Source of the DNA: a virus
IMG/VR virus record: IMGVR_UViG_3300034524_000090
Span: 55,805 to 119,804 of that record
Strand: one strand, 5' to 3'
Length of the DNA stretch: 64,000 nt
Shown here: positions 8,148 through 16,667 of the stretch, piece by piece
Layout of the letters: each line of letters starts with the position of its first letter
Numbering within the stretch: the first letter of the stretch is position 1
Translations under genes and position numbers: made by a program
The notes under the pieces: model-generated
Seen by the model: only the letters and a program-made list of their open reading frames with translations
Told to the model about the DNA's origin: nothing
Databases searched by the model: none

Positions 8148-9176
8148 AGTGTAGGTTGCGCTCGTTAAATCCCGTGAATTCGGTAAAAGCCCAAACCGTC
8201 AAGGTCGGTGGGTAATACCGAGCCAAGCCTGTCGAATGGTCGAACCAAGTAGACAGGAAGGTGTAGAGACTAGAGAGTGAGGATGACCTACCAATAAACT
8301 CTCCACGAGAGCGGGACATAAAAGCGTTGGTATTATTGGAGGGACAGTATTGCCCATAATTAAATGTCAGTATTGCGGAAGGGAAGTATATAAAGATCGA
8401 CAACAAAAATTTTGTTCAAAAGAGTGTGCTGTTAAATTTAAACGAGAAACTACTCAAGAGATTGATTTTTTAACTAGCCCTAAAGTAGATACGGAATTAA
8501 AATATTATCTTATAGGTTTAATTTGGGGAGATGGTTGTTTAGTACAACAAAAAAATAAATCGCCCCATATTGTATTGGCCTTAAAAGATAAAGAACTACT
8601 TGAACAGATACGTTTATTATTATGTCCTCATCGTAAATTATATATTAATAAAAAACGAAAACCCCATCATTCTAATTCATATGTACTTGTTATTAGAAAC
8701 TATTTTACGATAAAAGGCTTACAAGAATTGGGTCTAACACATCAAAAATCTAAAAATATTAGTTTTCCTAAAATAGAAGAACCTTTTATTATAGATTTTA
8801 TACGTGGATATTTTGATGCTAATGGGGCAATTTATTATGATGTTAGAGAAGAGGGTTATATATACAAATATGTCAAAATAACAACAGGAAGCAGAGATTT
8901 TGCTTTAGGGTTAAAAGAGGTTTTAAAAAAATTAGGTTTTAATCCTGTTTTTTTTAAAGATAAAAGACATATGGCATACTATATACAATTAAGCCGCAAA
9001 CAGGAAGTAGAGCAATTTGGCAATTTAATTTATTCTAATAAACAATGGTACTTAAAACGAAAATACCAACGCTTTTATGAAGATATAGTCCAAACTGGGC
9101 TGGAAATGACCAGCCGATGAAAATGAGGGAAACCTCCAGAGCGCAGGATAAAGAGCCTGCGGATAATAACAATTTG
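8148..9176 (+). mobile_element. Group I self-splicing intron in dnaE
   Basis: The 5' exon end GAGCGT pairs with an internal guide GCGCTC (8158-8163), putting the required U-G wobble at the splice site. The intron ends in G9176. Conserved core elements are present: an R-like GTGTAGAGACTAGA at 8261-8274 and an exact S element AAGATATAGTCC at 9080-9091, with GACTA/TAGTC forming P7. The homing endonuclease gene lies between the R and S elements, and its end overlaps the S element. Splicing restores an uninterrupted DnaE frame of 1059 aa. Confidence 0.95.
8350..9120 (+). CDS. Intron-encoded LAGLIDADG homing endonuclease
   Basis: 256 aa. An N-terminal zinc-finger-like CQYCGREVYKDRQQKFCSKEC is followed by two LAGLIDADG motifs (LIGLIWGDGCL near residue 56 and IRGYFDANGAI near residue 155), making a single-chain enzyme that would cut intronless dnaE alleles. 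The TTG start lies about 7 nt after GGAGGG. The last codons overlap the catalytic core of the intron (P7, 3' side), so ORF and ribozyme constrain each other. Confidence 0.93.
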   Translation: MPIIKCQYCGREVYKDRQQKFCSKECAVKFKRETTQEIDFLTSPKVDTELKYYLIGLIWGDGCLVQQKNKSPHIVLALKDKELLEQIRLLLCPHRKLYINKKRKPHHSNSYVLVIRNYFTIKGLQELGLTHQKSKNISFPKIEEPFIIDFIRGYFDANGAIYYDVREEGYIYKYVKITTGSRDFALGLKEVLKKLGFNPVFFKDKRHMAYYIQLSRKQEVEQFGNLIYSNKQWYLKRKYQRFYEDIVQTGLEMTSR

Positions 9177-11195
9177 TTCCTTAATCCAGACCGTGTTTCC
9201 ATGCCCGATATAGATGTAGACATCGAAGAAACTCGCCGTGGTGAGGTAATACAATATTTATACGACAAATACGGCACTGATAAAGTATGTCACATAGGCA
9301 CTTACGGCACTTTAAGCCTAAAAGCAGTTATTAAAGACGTAGCTAGGGCTTTAGATATTAGTTTTGAAATCGTTAATAATATAACCAAAAATATTCCTGA
9401 TGAAATAGAAAGTATAACAGATATAGAACAAAGTGATCTTATAATTCAGATTGATAACCTTTTAGGTGAAGAAAAGCGTAAACAACTTTTAAGCATTGCC
9501 AAAATCTTATATGATTTAAAACGTCATCCAAGTATTCATGCAGCTGGTGTGGTTCTATCTCCTATTCCACTTGATCAGATTGTGCCTGTACGGATTCAGG
9601 ATGGAGATATTGTTACTCAATGGGAAATGGAAGATATTGAACATATAGGGCTAATTAAGTTTGACTTACTTGGCTTGCGAACTCTTAGCGTTGTAGAAGA
9701 ATGTGTTAAAATGTGTAACATTGATCTTGACCAAATATCTTTTGAAGATGAAAAGGCGTGGGAACTAATTAGAAATGGTAGCACAATAGGATGTTTTCAG
9801 TTTGAGTCGCCTGGGATTAGAAAATTATTGAGGGATATGCAGGCTTCTACGTTTGAGGATTTAGTGGCAATTAATGCTTTATATCGCCCAGGGCCGCTTA
9901 ACGCTAAAGATGAACAAGGCAAAACTATGGTAGAGCATTATGTAGATAGAAAATTAGGTTTTGAACCTGTAGAGTATGATCATCCTTTGTTGGAATCAAT
10001 ATTAAAAAATACGTTCGGCATTATAGTTTACCAGGAACAACTGATGGAAATAGCCAAGGTTTTAGCAGGTTATACAATGTCAGAGGCAGATGAACTCCGC
10101 AAAGGCGTGGCAAAGAAAAAAACCGATATTGTTGTTCATCATCATCAAAAGTTTGTGGAAGGGTGTGTAAAAAATGGTATTAAACAAGACGTAGCTGAAA
10201 ATATTTGGGGGCAGATAGAAACGTTCGCCGAATACGGCTTTAACCGCTCGCACAGTTGTTCGTATTCTTATCTCTCTTATTTTACTGCTTACTTGAAAGC
10301 CAACTATCCTTTACAGTATATGACTTGTGTGCTTAATTCGATTATAGATAAGCAGGATAAGATAGCCTATTATCTGCAAGAATGTTTACGTATGGGATTA
10401 AAAATTTTACCGCCTGATATAAATAAGAGCTATTTTAACTTTAGTTTGGAAGGTGATGCTATTCGTTACGGCTTAGGCGCAATCAAAAAGGTTTCATCGC
10501 AGTTTGTAGACGTATTAGTTAAAGAACGCCAGAAAGACCCTATTAGATCTCTGAAGGATTTAATTATAAGAATTAATCGTTCTGTAATGCGTAAAGATCT
10601 CTTAATCAACCTTATTTTGGCAGGAACTTTAGATAGTATAGAGCCTTATACCAATAAATCTGCTCTATGCCAAACTGTAGAGGATATATATAAGTACTTA
10701 ACAAAATCACAACAAAAATTAAAAAAAGGCAAGATAACTGAAGAACAAATTAAGACATATATAGAAGACTATTCTTTACCTGATAATTTAAAACTATATT
10801 CTAAACAAGAATTAGAGGCTTATGAGAAAGATATTTTGGGTTTTCCTTTGACTAAATATCTAATGTCAACAGAAAAACTTAGAAAAACACAGTCAAAATG
10901 CACTAATTTGATTGCTGATGTTCCTGCTTTGAAAAACGGTAAACAACTTATAGTAACTGGTATTGTAGAAGGTTTAAAAAATTATCCAGTCAAAACTGGT
11001 AAATACAAAAACAAGCCTCTATATACTTTTTTCTTAAATGACTTGGATAGTAGTGTTAAATGTATAGTTTATCCTTCACAAAATATAAAAGTTAATTTCA
11101 AAGAGGGTGATTTAATTGCTGTAAAAGCTCAAAAAACAACAGAAGAAAATGGCAGGCCATTATTGATCATTAAACAATATCGTAAAATTTCTTAG
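9177..11195 (+). CDS. dnaE: DNA polymerase III alpha subunit, exon 2
   Basis: The remaining 672 codons, beginning at Phe of FLNPDRVSMPDIDVDIEE, which holds catalytic aspartates. Further on are the YQEQLMEIAK and AYGFNRSHSCSYS-like polymerase segments, the helix-hairpin-helix region and a C-terminal OB fold (IVTGIVEG, YTFFLNDLDSSVKCIVYP). A start codon at 9117 makes this look like a separate gene, but that start lies within intron sequence. Total spliced length of 1059 aa is within the DnaE range. Confidence 0.95.
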   Translation, partial: FLNPDRVSMPDIDVDIEETRRGEVIQYLYDKYGTDKVCHIGTYGTLSLKAVIKDVARALDISFEIVNNITKNIPDEIESITDIEQSDLIIQIDNLLGEEKRKQLLSIAKILYDLKRHPSIHAAGVVLSPIPLDQIVPVRIQDGDIVTQWEMEDIEHIGLIKFDLLGLRTLSVVEECVKMCNIDLDQISFEDEKAWELIRNGSTIGCFQFESPGIRKLLRDMQASTFEDLVAINALYRPGPLNAKDEQGKTMVEHYVDRKLGFEPVEYDHPLLESILKNTFGIIVYQEQLMEIAKVLAGYTMSEADELRKGVAKKKTDIVVHHHQKFVEGCVKNGIKQDVAENIWGQIETFAEYGFNRSHSCSYSYLSYFTAYLKANYPLQYMTCVLNSIIDKQDKIAYYLQECLRMGLKILPPDINKSYFNFSLEGDAIRYGLGAIKKVSSQFVDVLVKERQKDPIRSLKDLIIRINRSVMRKDLLINLILAGTLDSIEPYTNKSALCQTVEDIYKYLTKSQQKLKKGKITEEQIKTYIEDYSLPDNLKLYSKQELEAYEKDILGFPLTKYLMSTEKLRKTQSKCTNLIADVPALKNGKQLIVTGIVEGLKNYPVKTGKYKNKPLYTFFLNDLDSSVKCIVYPSQNIKVNFKEGDLIAVKAQKTTEENGRPLLIIKQYRKIS

Positions 11196-11205
11196 GGGGG
11201 GTTCG

Positions 11206-12015
11206 ATGTCAGTAATTAAGTTAGGGCTAGATCCTGGTCATGGTGGTAGTGATCTAGGAGCTATAGGCCAGAAAGCTAAAGAAAAGGATGTAGTGCTTAA
11301 AATTGCTTTGAAGGTCAGAGATATTTTATCTCAATATGAAAATGTAGAGATATATATGACCCGTACTACTGATGTTGATGTTTCTCTAGAAGAGAGAGCA
11401 AAATTTGCTAATTCTGTAGGTGCGACAGGTTTTATTTCTATTCACGCTAATGCGGCATCATCGCCTAAAGCTCGTGGTACGGAAGTATGGGTGTGGAAAA
11501 AAGGCTATGAAGCCGAGAAGATGGCTCTTAGTATATTAAGAGCTTTGGCACAGATACCCTATCCTTCTTTGCTTCCAAGATACTGTATAGCAACAGAAGG
11601 AAACCAATTTGAAACTTATCTTTTACAAGATGATGTACTTCAGGCAACAATACCTTTGGCCTATTATGAACTAGATAATAGAGGTGTTAAAGAGGCTAAT
11701 TTCTATGTACTGAAGTATACTACAATGCCTGCTGTTCTGGTAGAAACTGCATTTATTACTAATCCTGAAGAGGAAGATATGTTGATTAATCGTTACGAGG
11801 AATTTGCCCAGGCTATTGCTGACGGTATTGTAAAGTATTATGGTTTAACGCCTAAACCAAAGGAAAAAACCTGGGAGGAAATACAACAGGAAGCTCTTGT
11901 GTGGGCCAAAACTGTAGGTTTATTAAATAGCCCACATGATATAAATGAGTCAATGACGGTAGGATTATGGGCCGTTTTGGAAAAACGCAAAAGAGAGGAT
12001 TTAAAATGGTATTAA
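11206..12015 (+). CDS. N-acetylmuramoyl-L-alanine amidase (Amidase_3)
   Basis: A zinc hydrolase cleaving the amide bond between muramic acid and the stem peptide. Motifs: LGLDPGHGGSDLGA (first zinc His), FISIHANAA (second zinc His) and VETAFITNPEEE (catalytic Glu). No signal peptide is seen. The last 55 residues (QQEALVWAKTVGLLNSPHD...) resemble the C-terminal module of phage and spore amidases. It could be an endolysin, or a peptidoglycan-opening enzyme for conjugation. It follows dnaE by 10 nt with an AGGGGGG ribosome binding site. Confidence 0.9.
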   Translation: MSVIKLGLDPGHGGSDLGAIGQKAKEKDVVLKIALKVRDILSQYENVEIYMTRTTDVDVSLEERAKFANSVGATGFISIHANAASSPKARGTEVWVWKKGYEAEKMALSILRALAQIPYPSLLPRYCIATEGNQFETYLLQDDVLQATIPLAYYELDNRGVKEANFYVLKYTTMPAVLVETAFITNPEEEDMLINRYEEFAQAIADGIVKYYGLTPKPKEKTWEEIQQEALVWAKTVGLLNSPHDINESMTVGLWAVLEKRKREDLKWY

Positions 12016-12017
12016 AG

Positions 12018-12045
12018 CCAGAGGGGTTTATCCCCTCTGGTATCT
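12018..12045 (+). terminator. Hairpin terminator after the amidase gene
   Basis: CCAGAGGGG pairs with CCCCTCTGG over a 5-nt loop, followed by a weak tail TATCTT. Confidence 0.65.
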
Positions 12046-12067
12046 TAAAAGTCATAGGAGGATAATA

Positions 12068-13189
12068 ATGCAGATCGAATATTTGTCTGCTTCCAGACTG
12101 GAGACATATTTGCAATGTCCTAGAAAATACTACTATGTCTATGAAAAAGGCTACGATACCAGCAGTGACAATACTCGTTTCGGTTCTTTAATGCATAGTA
12201 TTTTAGAACATATACTAACAGTTGAGCCTGCGCCAGCAGATCCCCTTGAGTATGCTAAAGAAAAATTTAAAAATAATTGGCCGCAGTACGGCATAATGAC
12301 CGCTGATTATTTTACTACTGGCTATGCTTTATTGGAAAAGTTTTTCTTGGAAAACGATTATCTTGATTGGCGGCAGAGGATTATTGATACTCCCGAAAAA
12401 CAGTTTGAGTTAAAACTAAACGATGAGGCAAAGGTAATTGGTTTTATTGATTTACCAATGCAAAAAGATCCCGAAACGCTATTGATTCTTGATTTCAAAA
12501 CCTCTGTTGTGCCTAAAACCGAAGATGAGGCAAAAGCAGATGTTCAGATGAGTATTTATTATCTTGCTGGCAGGGAGCTTTATCCTCAATATAAAAACAT
12601 TGAGCTTACCCTGTATTATCTTCGTCATGGCCCTGTTACAACTACCAGGCCAGATGATTTTGCTTTAACGTTTAAAGATTATCTGCTGGCAAGATATTAT
12701 CAGATTAAGAACGATACTGAAGCTAGACCTATTCCTTCTGCTCTAGCCTGCGCTTACTGTCCAGGCCGCCATGAATGCGATGCTTTGACCAGTAGCATAC
12801 AAATTCCTTCAACTATAGAAGAAATGGTGGCAACCTATGAAGCCATAAAAGCTCAGATTAATGCTTTAAACAGCCGTAAGGAAGAAATTAGTAAATTAAT
12901 TCAACAACATCTAGATTTTATGGATGTGCATAATCTACAGGTTGAGAATAAACAGGTTAGTTTAGTTACTCCAAGGCAACTAAAGTATGATGTTTACAGT
13001 GTCTATAAGGCTTTGGGTTTAAATGATTTTCTTAAAGTTGTTTCAATCGAAAAAAAGGCACTGGAAAAATTACTTAAAAACGATAATAAACGTTTGGCAA
13101 AAGCACGTGAGGGAGCCAAATACGAATACAGTACACCTTACATTAAAATTAGTAATGTAAAAAACTTTGATGTGGTTAACGACAATTAA
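12068..13189 (+). CDS. PD-(D/E)XK nuclease with Fe-S cluster ligands (RecB/AddB/Cas4-like)
   Basis: 373 aa. The N-terminus YLSASRLETYLQCPRKYYY carries the first cluster Cys (C17). The nuclease core follows: FGSLMHSILE, GFIDLP, LDFKTS (Asp142, Lys144) and QMSIYY. The remaining cluster ligands are CAYCPGRHEC (C228, C231, C237). This layout is that of AddB and Cas4-type DNA end-processing nucleases. A helical tail of about 130 residues follows. There are no cas genes nearby; the overlapping downstream genes suggest a recombination module. Confidence 0.88.
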   Translation: MQIEYLSASRLETYLQCPRKYYYVYEKGYDTSSDNTRFGSLMHSILEHILTVEPAPADPLEYAKEKFKNNWPQYGIMTADYFTTGYALLEKFFLENDYLDWRQRIIDTPEKQFELKLNDEAKVIGFIDLPMQKDPETLLILDFKTSVVPKTEDEAKADVQMSIYYLAGRELYPQYKNIELTLYYLRHGPVTTTRPDDFALTFKDYLLARYYQIKNDTEARPIPSALACAYCPGRHECDALTSSIQIPSTIEEMVATYEAIKAQINALNSRKEEISKLIQQHLDFMDVHNLQVENKQVSLVTPRQLKYDVYSVYKALGLNDFLKVVSIEKKALEKLLKNDNKRLAKAREGAKYEYSTPYIKISNVKNFDVVNDN

Positions 13190-13790
13190 TCTTGATATTT
13201 TAGAAAAACAAATCGCAAGGCTCCCTCCTGTTGAGCAAGTGCATTTGTCTAACACTAGTGAGGCCAATAAAGAATTGCCTAATTTGCCTTCTTTTAGCTA
13301 TACTTTTGATGAATTATGTAATTTATTACAAACTTTGCCCACTCAGGATGTTTATGGGGCTTATTATTTAAAGAGTGCTGTCGATAATGGCTGTATAGAA
13401 CCTGATCTTTTCCTTAGAGCTAAACGCAATTATCTCTCACTGTTACGTGAGTATCACTTATTCTTACTGTTACGTGATAAGATTAAAATTAAAAAACTTT
13501 ATTTTAATCGCCTGTTGGACGCATTAGGGTATGATTTAGTCATTGAGAGTAGACATAAAAAATACGGGATTAGGAGTTTTGTTGGTACGCCCTTTTCTTA
13601 TCAAAAGTATGGTTTCAAATATGGTGGTAAAAGAGCAAAATTAATTCAATCTTTTTTAGGCATTAGTGAAATTATTGACTTACCTATCACCCGCTCTGAA
13701 GCACGAATTGTTAATGGCTATTGGCTCTATGATGAGCAAGAAGTTTATAATATATTAGCTAGGAGGGGTATTATCAATGGACGACATTAG
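13170..13790 (+). CDS. Conserved hypothetical protein in the nuclease operon
   Basis: About 206 aa, family not recognised. It overlaps the end of the nuclease gene by 20 nt and the start of the next gene by 14 nt, indicating translational coupling. The C-terminal part is basic (KYGGKRAKLIQSFLG) and ends DEQEVYNILARRGI, reminiscent of a small helical DNA-binding module, but this is not established. The start may be the TTG at 13167 or the ATG at 13170. Confidence 0.7.
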   Translation: MWLTTINLDILEKQIARLPPVEQVHLSNTSEANKELPNLPSFSYTFDELCNLLQTLPTQDVYGAYYLKSAVDNGCIEPDLFLRAKRNYLSLLREYHLFLLLRDKIKIKKLYFNRLLDALGYDLVIESRHKKYGIRSFVGTPFSYQKYGFKYGGKRAKLIQSFLGISEIIDLPITRSEARIVNGYWLYDEQEVYNILARRGIINGRH

Positions 13791-14343
13791 AAAAAATCTT
13801 GTTGAAACAGATAATGGCAGTTATTTGCCAGTGGTAGAACGCCTAAAACTTTTTTTAAAAATGAACAATAATTTTCAGTATGGTATTACGACAGTTTGTT
13901 TGGCTGAAAACGAGGATTATGTCACTTATAGTGCTTCATTTGTTACTCGTGAAGGTATACATCTTTTTACTATTGAACATTCGGAGCCTGTCAAAAAGAA
14001 TTATGCTAAAACTAAAAACAAAGCACAATTGGGTGCGATTGCCAAGCTTTTAGCTATGGCGGGATTTGGCATTGATTTTGCACCCGAACTAAAAACGGAT
14101 GTTTTGGTAGACAAAAAAGTTGTTGATTTAAAAGACAATACTGAGCCAACGTCCGAAATAAGTAAATTATTAATTAAAAATCTTAATACCATGATTCAGA
14201 CCTTAAATGACCTGTATCCAGATGAGAATTATACTTTGGAAGCAATATCGCAGGAGGTTCTTAATAAAAAGATGCCAGAAAATGAGGCCGAAGCAAAAAA
14301 AATTAAACGATATATTCAGCAGGTTTTAGCATCAGAAAAATAG
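13777..14343 (+). CDS. Hypothetical protein, possible single-strand annealing/recombination partner
   Basis: 188 aa. The segment KTKNKAQLGAIAKLLAMAGFGID resembles the KAxTSAIGRALAxAGFG-like signature of phage recombination-associated proteins (from memory, low confidence). The C-terminal third is helical and charged. Third gene of the operon after the RecB/Cas4-like nuclease; a terminator follows directly. A nuclease plus annealing-protein pairing would be functionally sensible. Confidence 0.65.
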   Translation: MDDIRKNLVETDNGSYLPVVERLKLFLKMNNNFQYGITTVCLAENEDYVTYSASFVTREGIHLFTIEHSEPVKKNYAKTKNKAQLGAIAKLLAMAGFGIDFAPELKTDVLVDKKVVDLKDNTEPTSEISKLLIKNLNTMIQTLNDLYPDENYTLEAISQEVLNKKMPENEAEAKKIKRYIQQVLASEK

Positions 14344-14365
14344 CAGAATATGTGAAAAGATTATC

Positions 14366-14394
14366 AATCCCCTCTTTCGAGGGGATTATTTTTT
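14366..14394 (+). terminator. Intrinsic terminator of the nuclease operon
   Basis: AATCCCCTC and GAGGGGATT form a 9-bp stem over TTTC, followed by ATTTTTTG. Confidence 0.9.
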
Positions 14395-14415
14395 GTGTAG
14401 GAGGTATAAAATCAC

Positions 14416-14444
14416 TTGTAAATGGATATAAATTATGATAAGAT
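14416..14444 (+). promoter_or_regulatory. Candidate sigma-A promoter for the winged-helix gene
   Basis: TTGTAA, a 17-nt spacer, then TAAGAT, about 57 nt upstream of the start codon. Confidence 0.55.
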
Positions 14445-14470
14445 AAAGTTACAAAAACTAAACAATTAAA

Positions 14471-14500
14471 AAGGAGGTTAATAAGAAGGAGGTTAATAAG
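14471..14500 (+). repeat. Perfect tandem duplication of a ribosome binding site
   Basis: Two head-to-tail copies of the 15-mer AAGGAGGTTAATAAG. The second copy places AAGGAGG 8 nt before the ATG at 14501; the first copy is a redundant site 15 nt further upstream. Confidence 0.95.
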
Positions 14501-15019
14501 ATGGTAAGAAACTATGATTTTTTGCCCAAAAGGGTTTCCGAAGAGACTTTTTACAAAGTCTTGAACTTTCTTGCCAAATATGTCCAGGCGGCTGGTAAAA
14601 CACGTATTACTCTGTCAATGGATGAGATTGCCGAAGAAACTAAATTGAATCGAGCTACGGTAGTAAAAGCAATTAAAGATTTAACAGAAAATGGAATACT
14701 AACGATCAGAGGAGGTGGCGGTCGTGTTCCCTATGTTTATGACTATAATGGCCCTCCAAGTCAAATAACTTCTGAATTTACACTGGAAGCAAAGCTAAAT
14801 TATGCCAAAAGAATGTTGCGCCTTTACTACAATGCCTTAAATCAATTTTATGATTTTGCTAATAGGATATTTGAAGTCGAAGAAAAAGATGATCACTTTG
14901 TTGTTAAAGTCTATAAAAATGTTTATGGGGGTTTAGGTATAAATTGGGGAGATGCGAATTTATTAAGCGATTTTCAGGCACAATATATGGAACTAGAGGA
15001 AGAATTAAAACAAGATTAA
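14501..15019 (+). CDS. Winged-helix DNA-binding protein
   Basis: 172 aa. Residues 22-75 form a helix-turn-helix (LSMDEIAEETKLNRATVVKAIKDLTENGILTI) followed by a Gly-rich wing (RGGGGRVP), as in MarR/GntR-type regulators and some replication-control proteins. The C-terminal half is helical without a recognised ligand domain. It has its own promoter, doubled ribosome binding site and terminator just upstream of parM, so it may control partition or copy number. Confidence 0.75.
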   Translation: MVRNYDFLPKRVSEETFYKVLNFLAKYVQAAGKTRITLSMDEIAEETKLNRATVVKAIKDLTENGILTIRGGGGRVPYVYDYNGPPSQITSEFTLEAKLNYAKRMLRLYYNALNQFYDFANRIFEVEEKDDHFVVKVYKNVYGGLGINWGDANLLSDFQAQYMELEEELKQD

Positions 15020-15049
15020 AGATTTTACAATTAAATAAACGAAAGTTTT

Positions 15050-15092
15050 CCCCTGGCAAAATGCTTTAGCGGCCAGGGGATTTATTTTTTTA
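15050..15092 (+). terminator. Intrinsic terminator after the winged-helix gene
   Basis: CCCCTGGC pairs with GCCAGGGG over a 14-nt loop, followed by ATTTATTTTTTT. Confidence 0.88.
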
Positions 15093-15180
15093 CCAGAAAT
15101 TACATGACATACTTCTATTTTGACCCCAATAGTATTTAATAAAAAGTTTAATAAAAAAATGCACCAAAGGAGGCGGTGAG

Positions 15181-16032
15181 ATGCAGTTTATAGGTATCGA
15201 TGTAGGGCGAGACAGCGTTAAAGTAGCATCGGAAAATAAAAACTTTAAATTTAAAAGTAAAGTTAGCGAATGGAGGCCAAGGAGGTTGGTTAATGATGAC
15301 AAATATGAAGTCGAATTAGATGGACAAAAATATTTTATAGCGGATTTGGCTGATGAGGGTTTTTATGAGCGAGAAATGATGTTAGAGAGTAAAATCCATT
15401 TTGAAACTAAACTATTATTTTTAAGTGCTTTAGCTTTAACTGTAAACAATAGCAATGAAAAATATTGTATTGTTACTGGTCTGCCCGTGAAACAGCACGT
15501 AGATAATACAAAAAAAGAATTAAACGACTTACTCAAAGGCAGTTATTCAGTAGTGATTAATAATCAGGCAGTTAATTTAAATTTAGGTGAAGTATGGGTT
15601 GTTCCTGAAGGTGCGGCTTCGGCCTGGGATTTAGTTTTAAACGAGCAAGGCAAACTTCTCCCCTCTCCCCTGTTAGTGGGTAAAGTACGAGTGATCGATA
15701 TTGGTAGTAGGACAATTAATTACTGTACCCTGGAGAAACTGAAGTACATTGACCGTGAAAGCGGCACATTCGACTATGGCTGTGTGGTACTACAAAACGC
15801 TGATATAAATAGTTATGAAGAGTTTGTAAGAAAGTTAATTGGGGATTTGTCAAAAGTATGGCTTACTTTAAAACCCACGGATACTGTAGTTATTACTGGC
15901 GGCGGGAGTGTTTTGTTGCGGGAATACTTAAAACCACATTTTCCAGTTGTTTATTTTGGTGATGAGTTTAGCAACGCTAGAGGATATTATAAAATGGGGC
16001 GATTACGATGGAACAAGGAAAACGGAAAGTAG
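15181..16032 (+). CDS. parM: ParM/Alp-like actin-family ATPase for DNA segregation
   Basis: 283 aa. Actin-fold signatures: phosphate-1 FIGIDVGRDSVKVA at the N-terminus, phosphate-2 RVIDIGSRTINYCTL near residue 177, and adenosine motif VVITGGGSVLL near residue 239. Family proteins polymerise into filaments that push sister plasmids apart. The next gene, overlapping by 25 nt, has the size and features of its DNA-binding adaptor, making a type II partition locus. The ATG follows AAAGGAGGCGGTGAG. Confidence 0.88.
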   Translation: MQFIGIDVGRDSVKVASENKNFKFKSKVSEWRPRRLVNDDKYEVELDGQKYFIADLADEGFYEREMMLESKIHFETKLLFLSALALTVNNSNEKYCIVTGLPVKQHVDNTKKELNDLLKGSYSVVINNQAVNLNLGEVWVVPEGAASAWDLVLNEQGKLLPSPLLVGKVRVIDIGSRTINYCTLEKLKYIDRESGTFDYGCVVLQNADINSYEEFVRKLIGDLSKVWLTLKPTDTVVITGGGSVLLREYLKPHFPVVYFGDEFSNARGYYKMGRLRWNKENGK

Positions 16033-16295
16033 TATGGTTTAATATTGCAACTGAAAAAGATATTTTAAGTCATGCTGAAAATCAAAGTAATTTTTCACGT
16101 TATGTTAAAAAATTAATTAAAGACGATATTACCTTTCAACAGACAGGGGTTGATCCTAAAGTGTTAGAGCATATTGAGATGATTATTGAAAGCCGTTTGG
16201 CAAATATTACAAATACGGTCTTACCTTTGCATGGTTCTTCTGTTAATAAGGAAATAGAACCCAAAATTTCCGACAATATTTGGGGATATTTCTAG
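16008..16295 (+). CDS. parR: ParR-like ribbon-helix-helix adaptor
   Basis: 95 aa. The N-terminal WFNIATEKDILSHAENQSNFSRYVKKLI fits a strand-helix-helix RHH fold, as in ParR proteins that bind centromere repeats and cap ParM filaments. The C-terminus is acidic and aromatic (PKISDNIWGYF), as expected for the filament-contacting tail. Identification rests on position and fold pattern more than sequence similarity. Confidence 0.72.
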   Translation: MEQGKRKVVWFNIATEKDILSHAENQSNFSRYVKKLIKDDITFQQTGVDPKVLEHIEMIIESRLANITNTVLPLHGSSVNKEIEPKISDNIWGYF

Positions 16296-16309
16296 CTTGT
16301 CCTCTAAGC

Positions 16310-16339
16310 GATAAAAATAAAAACCCTCTATGGAGGGTT
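16310..16339 (-). terminator. Minus-strand intrinsic terminator downstream of the 27-aa peptide unit
   Basis: On the minus strand AACCCTC and GAGGGTT form a hairpin followed by TTTTATTTTTATC. The plus-strand side lacks a T tract, so it ends a leftward transcript. Confidence 0.8.
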
Positions 16340-16358
16340 AATAGAAAGATAGTTAGAC

Positions 16359-16399
16359 TTCTCCCGATACACTTGCTAAAGCAAGTGTATGCGTGAGAA
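16359..16399. repeat. Strong inverted repeat / RNA hairpin
   Basis: ATACACTTGC and GCAAGTGTAT flank TAAA. An outer TTCTC/GAGAA extends the stem across a small internal loop. It lies inside the leftward unit between the 27-aa peptide gene and its terminator. It could be an RNA stability element or a DNA site for partition. Confidence 0.8.
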
Positions 16400-16502
16400 T
16401 CCTAAAATATTCTTCTTGGGCATAAGATTTTTACTAGAATATATTGCCAAAGACCTCCTTGGGTAATTCATGGGAAAATTGGCTTGTTGTTGGCAAAAGT
16501 TA

Positions 16503-16586
16503 TTAGCTCTTTGAAAAGATTAATAAAGCAGTACCAATTAAAACCCAAACAATCGGGTGCAGGAAGATACTGTTAAAATACTTCAC
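16503..16586 (-). CDS. 27-aa hydrophobic membrane peptide
   Basis: A GTG start preceded by GGAGG at 9 nt spacing. The product starts MKYFNSIFLHPIVWVLIG, continues as a single hydrophobic helix and ends in a short basic/Ser tail. It is transcribed opposite to parMR and the transfer genes, and a minus-strand terminator lies 165 bp downstream. The size, topology and plasmid location recall type I toxin peptides, but no antitoxin RNA has been shown. Confidence 0.55.
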   Translation of the reverse strand: MKYFNSIFLHPIVWVLIGTALLIFSKS

Positions 16587-16667
16587 GTTATATCGCCTCC
16601 ATTTGTATTGTGGCCGAAATCAATAGTTTTTATACGTCTAATTAAAAATTTTTCAGGAGGGTTTGAT

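Noticed and set aside
9117-9176. Separate start of a second dnaE gene at ATG 9117
   Set aside because: These codons are intron sequence downstream of the S element; exon 2 starts at 9177.
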